The position numbers were made by a program, and so were the translations under genes. The notes beneath the pieces were generated by a model that saw only the letters and a list, made by a program, of their open reading frames with translations, did no database searches and was not told where the DNA came from. From CAVXHQ01 sp963789535 (lineage in GTDB: Bacteria; Pseudomonadota; Alphaproteobacteria; Rhodobacterales; Rhodobacteraceae), in the NCBI GenBank assembly GCA_963789535.1, contig CAWBKU010000005.1, forward strand, positions 1,550,001 through 1,614,000: DNA of 64,000 bases. Direction: 5' to 3'. Position 1 is the stretch's first letter, and each line of letters starts with the position of its first letter. This document shows positions 46,533-54,741 of the stretch, in pieces.

Positions 46533-48209
46533 ATGAGCTACAAGTCCGACATCGAGATCGCCCGCGATGCGCAAAAGCGCCCCATCCAGGAGATCGGCGC
46601 CATGCTGGGCATCGGGTCCGACGATCTGCTGCCCTATGGCCACGACAAGGCCAAGCTGAGCCAGCGGTTCATCGACTCTGTTCAGGGCAACCCGAACGGC
46701 AAGCTGATCCTCGTCACAGCGATCAATCCGACGCCGGCGGGCGAGGGCAAGACGACGACGACCGTGGGCCTCGGCGACGGTCTGAACCGGATCGGCAAGA
46801 AGGCCTGCGTCTGCATCCGCGAGGCATCGCTCGGCCCGAATTTCGGGATGAAGGGCGGGGCGGCGGGCGGCGGCTATGCGCAGGTGGTGCCGATGGAGGA
46901 CATGAACCTCCACTTCACCGGCGATTTCCATGCGATCACGTCCGCGCACAACCTGCTGTCGGCGATGATCGACAACCATATCTATTGGGGCAACGAGCTG
47001 GACATCGACATCCGCCGCGTCGTCTGGCGCCGGGTGCTCGACATGAACGACCGGGCGCTGCGGCAGATCACGGCGAGCCTTGGCGGTGTGGCGAATGGGT
47101 TCCCGCGCGAAACCGGGTTCGACATCACGGTGGCCTCCGAGGTGATGGCGATCCTGTGTCTGGCCAAGAACCTCAAGGATCTGGAACAGCGGCTGGGCGA
47201 CATGATCGTGGCCTACAGGCGGGACAAGAGCCCGGTGTTCTGCCGAGACATCAAGGCCGACGGGGCGATGACGGTGCTCCTCAAGGACGCGATGCAGCCG
47301 AACCTCGTCCAGACCCTCGAGAACAACCCCGCCTTCGTTCACGGCGGCCCGTTCGCCAACATCGCGCACGGCTGCAACTCGGTCACGGCGACGACGACGG
47401 CGATGAAGATCGCGGATTACGTCGTGACGGAGGCCGGGTTCGGCGCCGATCTGGGTGCCGAGAAGTTCATGAACATCAAGTGCCGCAAGGCGGGCATCGC
47501 GCCCGACGCGGTGGTGCTGGTGGCGACCTGCCGCGCGATGAAGATGAACGGCGGCGTCGCCAAGGCCGACCTCGGGACCGAGAACGTGGATGCCGTGAAG
47601 AAGGGCTGCGCCAACCTCGGGCGGCATATCGGCAACCTCAAGGGGTTCGGCGTGCCGGTCGTGGTGGCGATCAACCATTTCGTCACCGACACCGACGCCG
47701 AGGTGCAGGCGGTGAAGGATTTCGTCAAGACGCAGGGGTCCGAGGCGATCCTGTGCAAGCACTGGGCGCAGGGCGGCGCGGGCATCGAGGAACTGGCGCA
47801 CAAGGTCGTGCAACTGGCCGAGAGCGGCACGGCGGCCTTTGCGCCGCTCTATCCCGACGAGATGCCCCTTTTCGAGAAGATCGAGACCATCGCCAAGCGG
47901 ATCTATCATGCCGACGAGGTGCTGGCCGACAAGTCGGTGCGCGCGCAGCTCAAGACCTGGGAAGAGCAGGGGTATGGCAACCTGCCGGTCTGCATGGCGA
48001 AGACCCAGTATTCGTTCTCGACCGACCCGAACCTGCGCGGCGCGCCCACGGGGCATTCGGTGCCGGTGCGCGAGGTGCGCCTGAGTGCCGGCGCCGGGTT
48101 CGTCGTGGCGATTTGCGGCGAGATCATGACGATGCCCGGCCTGCCGCGGGTGCCGTCCGCCGAGACCATCCGGCTGAACGACGATGGCCAGATCGAGGGG
48201 CTGTTCTGA
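46533..48209 (+). CDS. fhs: Formate--tetrahydrofolate ligase
   Basis: 558 residues. The ATP-binding loop is TPAGEGKTTTTVGLGDGL at about 66-83, followed by the REASLGPNFGMKGGAAGGGY and MNLHFTGDFHAI stretches specific to this enzyme. It makes 10-formyl-THF from formate, ATP and THF. The start MSYKSDIEIARDA follows a short leader; the upstream frame has no similarity. It heads a run with the chorismate mutase and folD on the same strand. Confidence 0.96.
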   Translation: MSYKSDIEIARDAQKRPIQEIGAMLGIGSDDLLPYGHDKAKLSQRFIDSVQGNPNGKLILVTAINPTPAGEGKTTTTVGLGDGLNRIGKKACVCIREASLGPNFGMKGGAAGGGYAQVVPMEDMNLHFTGDFHAITSAHNLLSAMIDNHIYWGNELDIDIRRVVWRRVLDMNDRALRQITASLGGVANGFPRETGFDITVASEVMAILCLAKNLKDLEQRLGDMIVAYRRDKSPVFCRDIKADGAMTVLLKDAMQPNLVQTLENNPAFVHGGPFANIAHGCNSVTATTTAMKIADYVVTEAGFGADLGAEKFMNIKCRKAGIAPDAVVLVATCRAMKMNGGVAKADLGTENVDAVKKGCANLGRHIGNLKGFGVPVVVAINHFVTDTDAEVQAVKDFVKTQGSEAILCKHWAQGGAGIEELAHKVVQLAESGTAAFAPLYPDEMPLFEKIETIAKRIYHADEVLADKSVRAQLKTWEEQGYGNLPVCMAKTQYSFSTDPNLRGAPTGHSVPVREVRLSAGAGFVVAICGEIMTMPGLPRVPSAETIRLNDDGQIEGLF

Positions 48210-48280
48210 GGCAAAAGCCCGCGTTGCCCTTTCGCGGCCGCCCCCCTAACGGTGGGGGCGGTCCGACACAGGGGGAACCG

Positions 48281-48592
48281 ATGCGCACACCGGCAGATTG
48301 CGAAACGATGGCCGATATCCGGGCCGGGATCGACGTGCTGGACGAAGAGCTCGTCCGCCTCTTCGCGCGGCGGTCGGCCTATATCGACCGCGCCGCCGAG
48401 ATCAAGGCGCAGGCCGATCTGCCCGCCCGGATCACCTCGCGGGTCGAGGAGGTGGTCGGCAACGTCCGCCGTCACGCCGTGACCCATGGGCTGCCGCCCG
48501 ACCTCGTGGAAAAGCTGTGGCGGCGGCTGATCGACTGGTCGATCGCGCGCGAGGAAAGCCGCCTCGGTCCCGACAGCATGCGAAAGGAATGA
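48281..48592 (+). CDS. Chorismate mutase (AroQ class)
   Basis: 103 residues, all helical, of the monofunctional AroQ type. RAGIDVLDEELVRLFARRSAYIDRAAEIKA gives the first long helix with the conserved Arg and Lys, and the WRRLIDWSIAREE helix closes the active site. It turns chorismate into prephenate for Phe and Tyr. A closely related option is isochorismate-pyruvate lyase (PchB); the short spacing to fhs and folD gives no hint of siderophore synthesis. Confidence 0.85.
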   Translation: MRTPADCETMADIRAGIDVLDEELVRLFARRSAYIDRAAEIKAQADLPARITSRVEEVVGNVRRHAVTHGLPPDLVEKLWRRLIDWSIAREESRLGPDSMRKE

Positions 48593-48596
48593 AACG

Positions 48597-49487
48597 ATGA
48601 ATGCGACGGTGATCGACGGTAAGGCCTTTGCGGCGGACGTGCGCGCCCGGGTGGCGGAGCATGTGGCGCGGGTGAAGGCCGAGGCGGGCATTACGCCGGG
48701 GCTGGCGGTCGTGCTGGTCGGCGAGGATCCGGCGAGCCAGGTCTATGTGCGGTCCAAAGGCAAGCAGACGGTCGAGGCGGGCATGGCCTCGTTCGAGCAC
48801 AAATGCGATGTGGAGACGCCGGAGGCGGATCTGCTGGCGCTGGTCGCGCGGCTGAACGGCGATCCCCTCGTCCACGGGATTCTCGTGCAACTTCCGTTGC
48901 CTGCGCATATCGAAAGCGACAGGGTCCTGGCCGCCATCGACCCGGCCAAGGATGTCGACGGCTTTCACATCTCGAACGTCGGCCTGCTGGCGACGGGGCA
49001 GAAGGCGATGGTGCCCTGCACACCGCTCGGCTGTCTGATGATGCTGCGCGCGCATCTCGGCAACCTGTCGGGGATGAACGCGGTGGTCATTGGGCGCAGC
49101 AACATCGTGGGCAAGCCGATGGCGCAACTCTTGCTCGGCGACAGTTGCACGGTGACGATTGCGCACAGCCGGACCAAGGACTTGCCGGGTGTGGTGCGTC
49201 GGGCGGATATCGTCGTGGCCGCGGTGGGGCGCGCGGAGATGGTGCCGGGCGACTGGATCAAGCCGGGCGCGACGGTGATCGACGTCGGGATCAACCGCAT
49301 CGAGAGGGACGGAAAGACGGTGCTGGTGGGCGACGTGGACTATGCGTCCTGCGCCGCCGTGGCGGGCGCGATCACGCCGGTACCGGGCGGCGTCGGGCCG
49401 ATGACCATCGCGTGCCTGCTGGCCAATACGCTGACGGCGTGCTGCCGGGCGAACGGGCTGGCGGAGCCGGAGGGGCTGACGGCGTGA
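48597..49487 (+). CDS. folD: Methylenetetrahydrofolate dehydrogenase / cyclohydrolase
   Basis: 296 residues. The catalytic YVRSKGKQTVEAGM segment (Tyr and Lys) is at about 44-57, GILVQLPLP near 99 and the NADP-binding VIGRSNIVGKPMAQLLL near 165. PGGVGPMTIA lies near the end. It interconverts methylene-, methenyl- and formyl-THF and so completes the path with Fhs. It starts 4 bases after the chorismate mutase stop. Confidence 0.97.
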   Translation: MNATVIDGKAFAADVRARVAEHVARVKAEAGITPGLAVVLVGEDPASQVYVRSKGKQTVEAGMASFEHKCDVETPEADLLALVARLNGDPLVHGILVQLPLPAHIESDRVLAAIDPAKDVDGFHISNVGLLATGQKAMVPCTPLGCLMMLRAHLGNLSGMNAVVIGRSNIVGKPMAQLLLGDSCTVTIAHSRTKDLPGVVRRADIVVAAVGRAEMVPGDWIKPGATVIDVGINRIERDGKTVLVGDVDYASCAAVAGAITPVPGGVGPMTIACLLANTLTACCRANGLAEPEGLTA

Positions 49488-49530
49488 GGGGGACGATGGG
49501 GTGAGGGGGACGATGGGGTGAAACCCCATC
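49484..49530. repeat. REP-like element between folD and pdeM
   Basis: A 17-base unit (GTGAGGGGGACGATGGG) is repeated head to tail at 49484-49500 and 49501-49517. The second copy runs into the palindrome GATGGGGTGAAACCCCATC (49512-49530), which abuts the pdeM stop codon. The element also contains the folD stop. It lies between converging genes and may act as a two-way terminator. Confidence 0.75.
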
Positions 49531-50181
49531 CTACAGCGCCGTCAGGATCGAGCGCCTGCCGGTGAGGATCGCATAGGCGCGCGGGGCGAACAAGCCGCGG
49601 ATCGCGGGATGGGTGGCCGACAGGCCGCCGGTATAGGCGCCGAAGGCGGGCAATATCGCGCGGGCGGCGTCGAAGACGAAGCAGGACCGGGTGCCGCCCG
49701 GCAGCGACAGTTTGGGGTGGTAATGCCCCGAAATCTCGCCCTGCGCGCCCGGTTGCGCGATGTGGCGGAACGAGAGCGGGCCGAGCGCCATGTCGGCGCG
49801 GTGCGTGCCGCCGAGGTCGAGGGGACCGGGATCGTGGTTGCCCTCGAGCCAATACCAGCACCGCCCCGCCTGCAACTGCAACAGCGTCTCGCGGCACCCG
49901 GCATCGAGCGCCGCACTCGCCGCGATGTCGTCGAAGCTGTCGCCGAGGCAGATCACGGTTCCGGGGTCGGTGGCGGCGATCTCGTCGGCGAGACGGTCGA
50001 GGGTGGCGCGGCTCTCGTAGGGGGGGAGCATGAGGCCGGCGCGGCGGGCGATGCGGTCGGACTTTCCCAGATGCAGGTCCGAGACGCAGAGCGTGCGGTG
50101 CGCCGCCACCCAGAGCGCACCGGAGGCACGCGCGGTGAGGGTGAGGCCCGCGAAGGCGAAGTCGAGGGAGGTGGACTGCAT
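49531..50181 (-). CDS. pdeM: Metallophosphoesterase of the PdeM (ligase-associated) type
   Basis: 216 residues with all calcineurin-like motifs: D35-L-H37, GD at 80-81, GNHD at 114-117 and GHYH at 152-155. The family start LCVSDLHLGKSDRIARR is that of the DNA-ligase-associated phosphoesterase PdeM. Its usual partners (a LigB-type ATP-dependent ligase, an Lhr-like helicase and an exonuclease) are not in this window. Converges with folD across the REP-like element. Confidence 0.85.
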   Translation of the reverse strand: MQSTSLDFAFAGLTLTARASGALWVAAHRTLCVSDLHLGKSDRIARRAGLMLPPYESRATLDRLADEIAATDPGTVICLGDSFDDIAASAALDAGCRETLLQLQAGRCWYWLEGNHDPGPLDLGGTHRADMALGPLSFRHIAQPGAQGEISGHYHPKLSLPGGTRSCFVFDAARAILPAFGAYTGGLSATHPAIRGLFAPRAYAILTGRRSILTAL

Positions 50182-50326
50182 CGCCGGGGGTGTAGCAGAG
50201 CGGCGGGCAGGGAAAAGGGGTTCACTTCCGACACGTCGTGTCGGCAGTGGGACAGGCGTGTCGCACATGGGACGGCAGGTGCCGGGCCAAGCCGCCATGG
50301 CGGGGGCACAGGGGCAGGGAGGAGCC

Positions 50327-51430
50327 ATGTTCACCATTTCGCCATCGGCCCGGATCCGGCCCTCGCCGTTCTTTGCCCAGACGCTGGCGGAGGGGGTCGT
50401 CTCGATGACCGTCTACAACGGCATGCTGATGCCCACCTCCTATGGCGATCCGAACGCCGAATACGACCGCCTGATCAACGGGGTGTCGATGTGGGACGTG
50501 TCGGTCGAACGGCAGGTGGAACTGACCGGGCCCGATGCGGGACGGCTGGCGCAGGCGCTGTCGGCGCGCGATCTGAGCAAGTGCAAGGTCGGGCAGGGCA
50601 AATACGTCCCCGTCTGCAACCACGCGGGCGTCCTGATGAACGATCCGATCCTGATGAAGCTCGCCGACGACCGCTATTGGCTGTCGATCGCGGACAGCAA
50701 CATCTGGTTCTGGGCCGAGGCGATCGCGCGCGAGCGGGGCCTCGAGGTGACGGTGGCCGAACCGGACGTCTCGCCGCTGGCCGTGCAGGGGCCGCTGGCC
50801 GAGACGGTGGTGGCCGCGATCTTTGGCGACTGGGTGCGCGATCTGCGGTATTTCTGGTTCCGCGAGGCCGAGGTCGAGGGGATCCCGGTGGTCGTCGCGC
50901 GATCCGGCTGGTCGAAACAGGGGGGCTTCGAGATCTACCTGCTCGACGGCGCGCGCGGCCCGGACCTCTGGCGCATCGTCAGGGAGGCTGGGGCGCCGCA
51001 CGGGATCGGGCCGGGCAACCCCAACTGGATCGAGCGGATCGAGAGCGGATTGCTGTCCTGGGGCGGCGATACCGACGCGCGGACCAACCCCTACGAGGTG
51101 CGGATGGGCAAATACGTCGACCTGCACGTGCCCGACGACACGGTCGGCATCGCCGCGCTGCGCCGGATCGCCGCCGAGGGGCCGAAGCGGCATCAGCTCG
51201 GCGTTGTGCTCGACAGTGGCGAGCGGGCGGGACCGGCGTTCGCGTGGAACGACATCGAGGTGGACGGGGCCAAGGTCGGCGATCTGACGAACTGCACGTT
51301 TTCCGAGCGGATGGGCGCCAACATCGGTTTCGCGCTGATCTCGGTGGCGTGTCGGCAGGGCGATGCGGTGCTCGTGCAGCGCCCGGACGGGCCGCAGATC
51401 GGGCGTCTCTGCGAGCTGCCGTTCCTGTGA
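50327..51430 (+). CDS. DmdA-like GcvT-family methyltransferase (putative DMSP demethylase)
   Basis: 367 residues of the aminomethyltransferase fold that uses THF as methyl acceptor. Segments shared with the DMSP demethylase DmdA are TVYNGMLMPT, WDVSVERQVE, NDPILMKL, WLSIADSN, EPDVSPLAVQGP, ARSGWSKQGGFEIY and PNWIERIESGLLS. DmdA moves a methyl from dimethylsulfoniopropionate to THF. Other DmdA-like clades have unknown substrates, so the exact activity is not proven. An aggagcc site precedes the ATG. The next gene overlaps by GTGA, and acuI is three genes on. Confidence 0.75.
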   Translation: MFTISPSARIRPSPFFAQTLAEGVVSMTVYNGMLMPTSYGDPNAEYDRLINGVSMWDVSVERQVELTGPDAGRLAQALSARDLSKCKVGQGKYVPVCNHAGVLMNDPILMKLADDRYWLSIADSNIWFWAEAIARERGLEVTVAEPDVSPLAVQGPLAETVVAAIFGDWVRDLRYFWFREAEVEGIPVVVARSGWSKQGGFEIYLLDGARGPDLWRIVREAGAPHGIGPGNPNWIERIESGLLSWGGDTDARTNPYEVRMGKYVDLHVPDDTVGIAALRRIAAEGPKRHQLGVVLDSGERAGPAFAWNDIEVDGAKVGDLTNCTFSERMGANIGFALISVACRQGDAVLVQRPDGPQIGRLCELPFL

Positions 51431-52215
51431 CGGCGCAGCCGCGTCCCCGTCTGCGGTGGCCGCCCGAGGGGCTGGTGTGGCTTGCGTTCTTTGCGTCGAT
51501 CCTCGCCGCCTGGGGGGCGCTGTTCGCGGTGGTGCGCGGCAACGACATCGTTGCCCTCGGCGCGGTGCCGGACGGCTTCTGGGCCTCGCTCTGCATCGCC
51601 GCGGCGGGGGTGCAACCGCTTGCGGTCTGGGCGATGTGGGCGCTTATGGCGGCGGCGATGATGCTGCCGACCTTCGTGCCCGCGCTGCGGACGTGGTTCG
51701 ACCTGCGCGCTGCGGGGGCCGCCACGACGGCGGGGGCGGTGGCACTGGTCGGCGGCTACCTCGCGGTCTGGCTCGGCGTCGCGGGCCTCGGCGCTGCGGC
51801 ACAGATCGCACTGTCGCGCGCCGGCCTCGTCTCGCCGCTGGGCGCCAGCGTCACCCCCTGGCTGACCGTCGGGCTGCTGATCGGCGCGGGCCTCTATCAG
51901 TTCACCGCATTGAAGGCCGCGTGTCTGGCGAAATGCCGGATGCCGATGACCTTCTTCATGGAGCGCTGGCGCCCCGGCACGCCTGCCGCCTTCGGCATGG
52001 GGTTGCGCCTCGGGGTCTTGTGTTTCGGGTGCTGCTGGGCGCTGATGGCGCTGGCCTTCGTGGGCGGCACGATGAATCTGCTGTGGATGGGCGCCGCGAC
52101 CCTGTTCATGGTGACCGAAAAGCTGCCCGAGGTCGGGCGCTGGATCACCGGACCGATGGGTGCCGCACTGATCGCTGGCGGCGGCGCACAGGCGCTGCTG
52201 ATCGCAACGGGATAG
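51427..52215 (+). CDS. DUF2182 family multi-pass membrane protein
   Basis: 262 residues with about six to seven membrane helices. Conserved family stretches are MWALMAAAMMLP (70-81), YQFTALKAACLAKCR (157-171) and CFGCCWALMAL (199-209). Cysteines 166, 170, 199, 202 and 203 and the Met-rich helix suggest binding of a soft metal, as proposed for this family. It starts at GTG overlapping the previous stop. Its pairing with the DUF1326 gene downstream recurs in bacteria, as far as I recall. Function unproven. Confidence 0.8.
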   Translation: MTAQPRPRLRWPPEGLVWLAFFASILAAWGALFAVVRGNDIVALGAVPDGFWASLCIAAAGVQPLAVWAMWALMAAAMMLPTFVPALRTWFDLRAAGAATTAGAVALVGGYLAVWLGVAGLGAAAQIALSRAGLVSPLGASVTPWLTVGLLIGAGLYQFTALKAACLAKCRMPMTFFMERWRPGTPAAFGMGLRLGVLCFGCCWALMALAFVGGTMNLLWMGAATLFMVTEKLPEVGRWITGPMGAALIAGGGAQALLIATG

Positions 52216-52226
52216 GGGAGAGACCG

Positions 52227-52847
52227 ATGGCCACACTACCGGACTGGACGCTGAAAGGGGAGTTGATCCTCAACTGCAACTGCACCGTGTTCTGCCCCTG
52301 CGTTGTGTCGCTGGGCAAGCATCCGCCGACGGAAGGCTATTGTCAGGCCTGGGTCGGGGTGCGGATCGACACCGGGCATTACGACGGCGAGGATATCGGC
52401 GGCCTGAACGTCGGCCTGCTGATGGACATCCCCGGCAACATGGGGCGCGGCAACTGGAAGGCGGCGGCGTTCATCGACGAACGGGCGAGCGAGGCGGCCT
52501 ATGACGGTCTGGTGAGGATATTCTCCGGCAAGGCGCGCGGCACCACGGGCCTGTTCGCCGTGATGGTGAGCGAGTTTCTGGGCGCCGAACGCTCGCCCGT
52601 CAGCTACGAGACCCAAGGCAAGACCCGGCACCTCAGCGTCGGCAAGAAGATCAACGGGTCGGTAACGCCGATCGGCGGCAAGGACGCGGAAACCGAGGTC
52701 GTGGTGAGCAATACCGGCTACTGGATGGGCCCCGACATCACCATCGCACAGGCCGACAAGGGCAGGGTGCGGGCGTTCGGGCGGGTCTGGGATTTCGAGG
52801 GGCGGTCGGCCGAGATATGCCAGATCGACTGGGCGGGGCCTGCGTAG
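52227..52847 (+). CDS. DUF1326 domain protein, Cys-rich N-terminus
   Basis: 206 residues, no signal peptide. The N-terminal strand ELILNCNCTVFCPCVVSLGK has cysteines at 17, 19, 23 and 25, followed by the family body (GYCQAWVGVRIDTGHYDG, MGRGNWKAAAFID, SEFLGAERSPVSYE). Four closely spaced cysteines point to a metal or redox site. It lies 11 bases after DUF2182 and 36 bases before acuI, so all four are likely one transcript. No function is known to me. Confidence 0.8.
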   Translation: MATLPDWTLKGELILNCNCTVFCPCVVSLGKHPPTEGYCQAWVGVRIDTGHYDGEDIGGLNVGLLMDIPGNMGRGNWKAAAFIDERASEAAYDGLVRIFSGKARGTTGLFAVMVSEFLGAERSPVSYETQGKTRHLSVGKKINGSVTPIGGKDAETEVVVSNTGYWMGPDITIAQADKGRVRAFGRVWDFEGRSAEICQIDWAGPA

Positions 52848-52883
52848 GCCGACAGCACCGAAACTGAAAAGACGGGAGAGACG

Positions 52884-53873
52884 ATGTTCAACGCGCTGAT
52901 CGTGGAAAAGGCCGAGGACGGCAAGACGAGCGCCTCGGTGCAGCAGATCGGGATCGACCGGCTGCCCGAGGGCGAGGTGACGGTCGCGGTGGAATACTCG
53001 ACGGTCAACTACAAGGATGGGTTGTGCATCGGCCCGGGCGGGGGCCTCGTGCGGACCTATCCGCATATCCCCGGCATCGACTTTGCGGGCACCGTCGAGG
53101 CGTCGGACGACCTGCGCTATGCCCCCGGCGACAAGGTGGTCCTGACCGGCTGGCGCGTCGGCGAGGCGCATTGGGGCGGCTATTCCCAGAAGGCCCGCGT
53201 CAGGGCCGACTGGCTGGTGCCGCTGCCCAAGGGGCTGACGACGCGGTCTGCGATGGCGGTCGGTACGGCGGGGTTCACCGCGATGCTGGCGGTCATGGCC
53301 CTCGAGGATCACGGGCTGACGCCGGATCGGGGCGAGGTGCTGGTGACAGGGGCGGCGGGCGGCGTCGGATCGGTGGCCACCGCGATCCTGTCGCATCTGG
53401 GATATCAGGTCGCCGCCGTGACCGGGCGGCCCGAAACGGAGACCTATCTGCGCGGCCTCGGGGCGGCGCGGATCGTGCCGCGCGAAGAGCTGTCCGAGAC
53501 GGTGAAGCGCCCGCTCGAGGGGGAGCAATGGGCGGGGTGCATCGACGCGGTGGGCGGCGCGATGCTGGCGCGGGTGCTGGGGCAGATGAAATACGGCGGC
53601 TCGGTCGCGGCGGTCGGCCTTGCGGGTGGCGCCGGCCTGCCAGGATCGGTGATCCCGTTCCTGCTGCGCGCCGTCAATCTGCTTGGCATCGATTCGGTCC
53701 TGCGGCCCTATGACACCCGCGTCCGCGCCTGGGACCGGATCGCGCGCGATCTGCCGATGGACCGCCTCGAGGCGATGGTGCAGCCTGCTGTCCTCTCCGA
53801 TCTGCCCGGGCTGGGCGCCGACATCTTGCAGGGCAAGGTCAAGGGCCGCGTCGTCGTCGACGTGAACGGCTGA
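52884..53873 (+). CDS. acuI: Acrylyl-CoA reductase (NADPH)
   Basis: 329 residues, zinc-free medium-chain dehydrogenase of the YhdH/AcuI type. NYKDGLCIGPGGGLVRTYPHIPGIDFAGTV is the family opening and GAAGGVGSVATAIL the NADPH-binding loop near 150. It reduces acryloyl-CoA to propionyl-CoA, which detoxifies acrylate from DMSP breakdown. In Ruegeria pomeroyi acuI lies beside dmdA, which supports the assignment of the DmdA-like gene here. YhdH-like reductases are the alternative. Confidence 0.87.
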   Translation: MFNALIVEKAEDGKTSASVQQIGIDRLPEGEVTVAVEYSTVNYKDGLCIGPGGGLVRTYPHIPGIDFAGTVEASDDLRYAPGDKVVLTGWRVGEAHWGGYSQKARVRADWLVPLPKGLTTRSAMAVGTAGFTAMLAVMALEDHGLTPDRGEVLVTGAAGGVGSVATAILSHLGYQVAAVTGRPETETYLRGLGAARIVPREELSETVKRPLEGEQWAGCIDAVGGAMLARVLGQMKYGGSVAAVGLAGGAGLPGSVIPFLLRAVNLLGIDSVLRPYDTRVRAWDRIARDLPMDRLEAMVQPAVLSDLPGLGADILQGKVKGRVVVDVNG

Positions 53874-53880
53874 GACGCGC

Positions 53881-54648
53881 CTAGAGCGAGGCGGTGATGC
53901 CGCCGTCGACGTAGACGGTGGTGCCGTTGACGAAGGTGGCGGCGTCCGAGGCGAGGAAGATGCAGGCGCCGACCAGTTCCTCGACCCGGCCCCAGCGCCC
54001 GGCGGGGGTGCGCCTGGCGAGCCAGTCGGTGAACGCGGGGTCGTCGACCAGCGCCTTGTTCAGCGGCGTGTCGAAATATCCCGGCGCGATGGCGTTGCAG
54101 TTCAGCCCGTGTTTCGCCCAGTCGGTCGCCATGCCCTTGGTCAGGTTCGCGACCGCCCCCTTGGTCGCGGTATAGGGGGCGATGCCGGGCCGGGCGAGGG
54201 CGGCCTGCACGCTGGCGATGTTGACGATTTTGCCCGCGCCGCGCGAAATCATGTGGCGCGCGACGGCCTGGCCGACGTGAAAGACCGAGGCGATATTGGT
54301 CTGGAGCAGCCGTTCGAACGCCTCGGGCGGAAACTCCTCGAGGGGGGCGCGGTGCTGCATCCCGGCGTTGTTGACGAGGATGTCGAGGGGACCGGTCTCT
54401 GCCTCGAAACCGTCGATGGCGGTGCGCACGGCGGCATGTTCGGTCACGTCGAAGGGCAGGTCGTGGACGGTGAACCCGTCCTGCCGCAGCGCGTCCGCGG
54501 CGACCGACAGCTTGGCCGCGTCGCGCCCGTTCAGCACCACCTCGGCCCCCGCCGCGGCGAGGCCGCGCGCCAGTGCCGCGCCGATCCCCTGCGACGAGCC
54601 CGTGACCAGCGCGCGTTTTCCGGTCAGGTCGAAAAGCGATATGCTCAT
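53881..54648 (-). CDS. idnO: SDR oxidoreductase, gluconate 5-dehydrogenase type
   Basis: 255 residues. The NAD(P) loop is TGSSQGIG (16-23), NNAG near 93-96, catalytic Ser near 145 and YTATK near 158-162. LFDLTGKRALVTGSSQGIG and the tail TVYVDGGITASL fit gluconate 5-dehydrogenase (5-ketogluconate reductase). The divergent partner is an L-idonate 5-dehydrogenase-like gene, so the pair would pass L-idonate through 5-ketogluconate to gluconate. Confidence 0.83.
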   Translation of the reverse strand: MSISLFDLTGKRALVTGSSQGIGAALARGLAAAGAEVVLNGRDAAKLSVAADALRQDGFTVHDLPFDVTEHAAVRTAIDGFEAETGPLDILVNNAGMQHRAPLEEFPPEAFERLLQTNIASVFHVGQAVARHMISRGAGKIVNIASVQAALARPGIAPYTATKGAVANLTKGMATDWAKHGLNCNAIAPGYFDTPLNKALVDDPAFTDWLARRTPAGRWGRVEELVGACIFLASDAATFVNGTTVYVDGGITASL

Positions 54649-54689
54649 GGCGGTCCTTTCGGTCTCGACAGTCTCTCTGCCCCCGTGTC

Positions 54690-54705
54690 ATGTTACCGAT
54701 AACGT
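54690..54705. promoter_or_regulatory. LacI-type (GntR/IdnR-like) operator between idnO and idnD
   Basis: ATGTTACCGATAACGT has inverted GTTA/TAAC half-sites around CCGA. It closely resembles the ATGTTAC/GTAACAT operator of the E. coli gluconate and idonate regulators. It lies between divergent genes, 42 bases before the idnO start and 37 before idnD. No such regulator gene is in the window. Confidence 0.65.
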
Positions 54706-54741
54706 AGATAGTCAACGCCCGATGCGACGCGGCGTGTCCCG

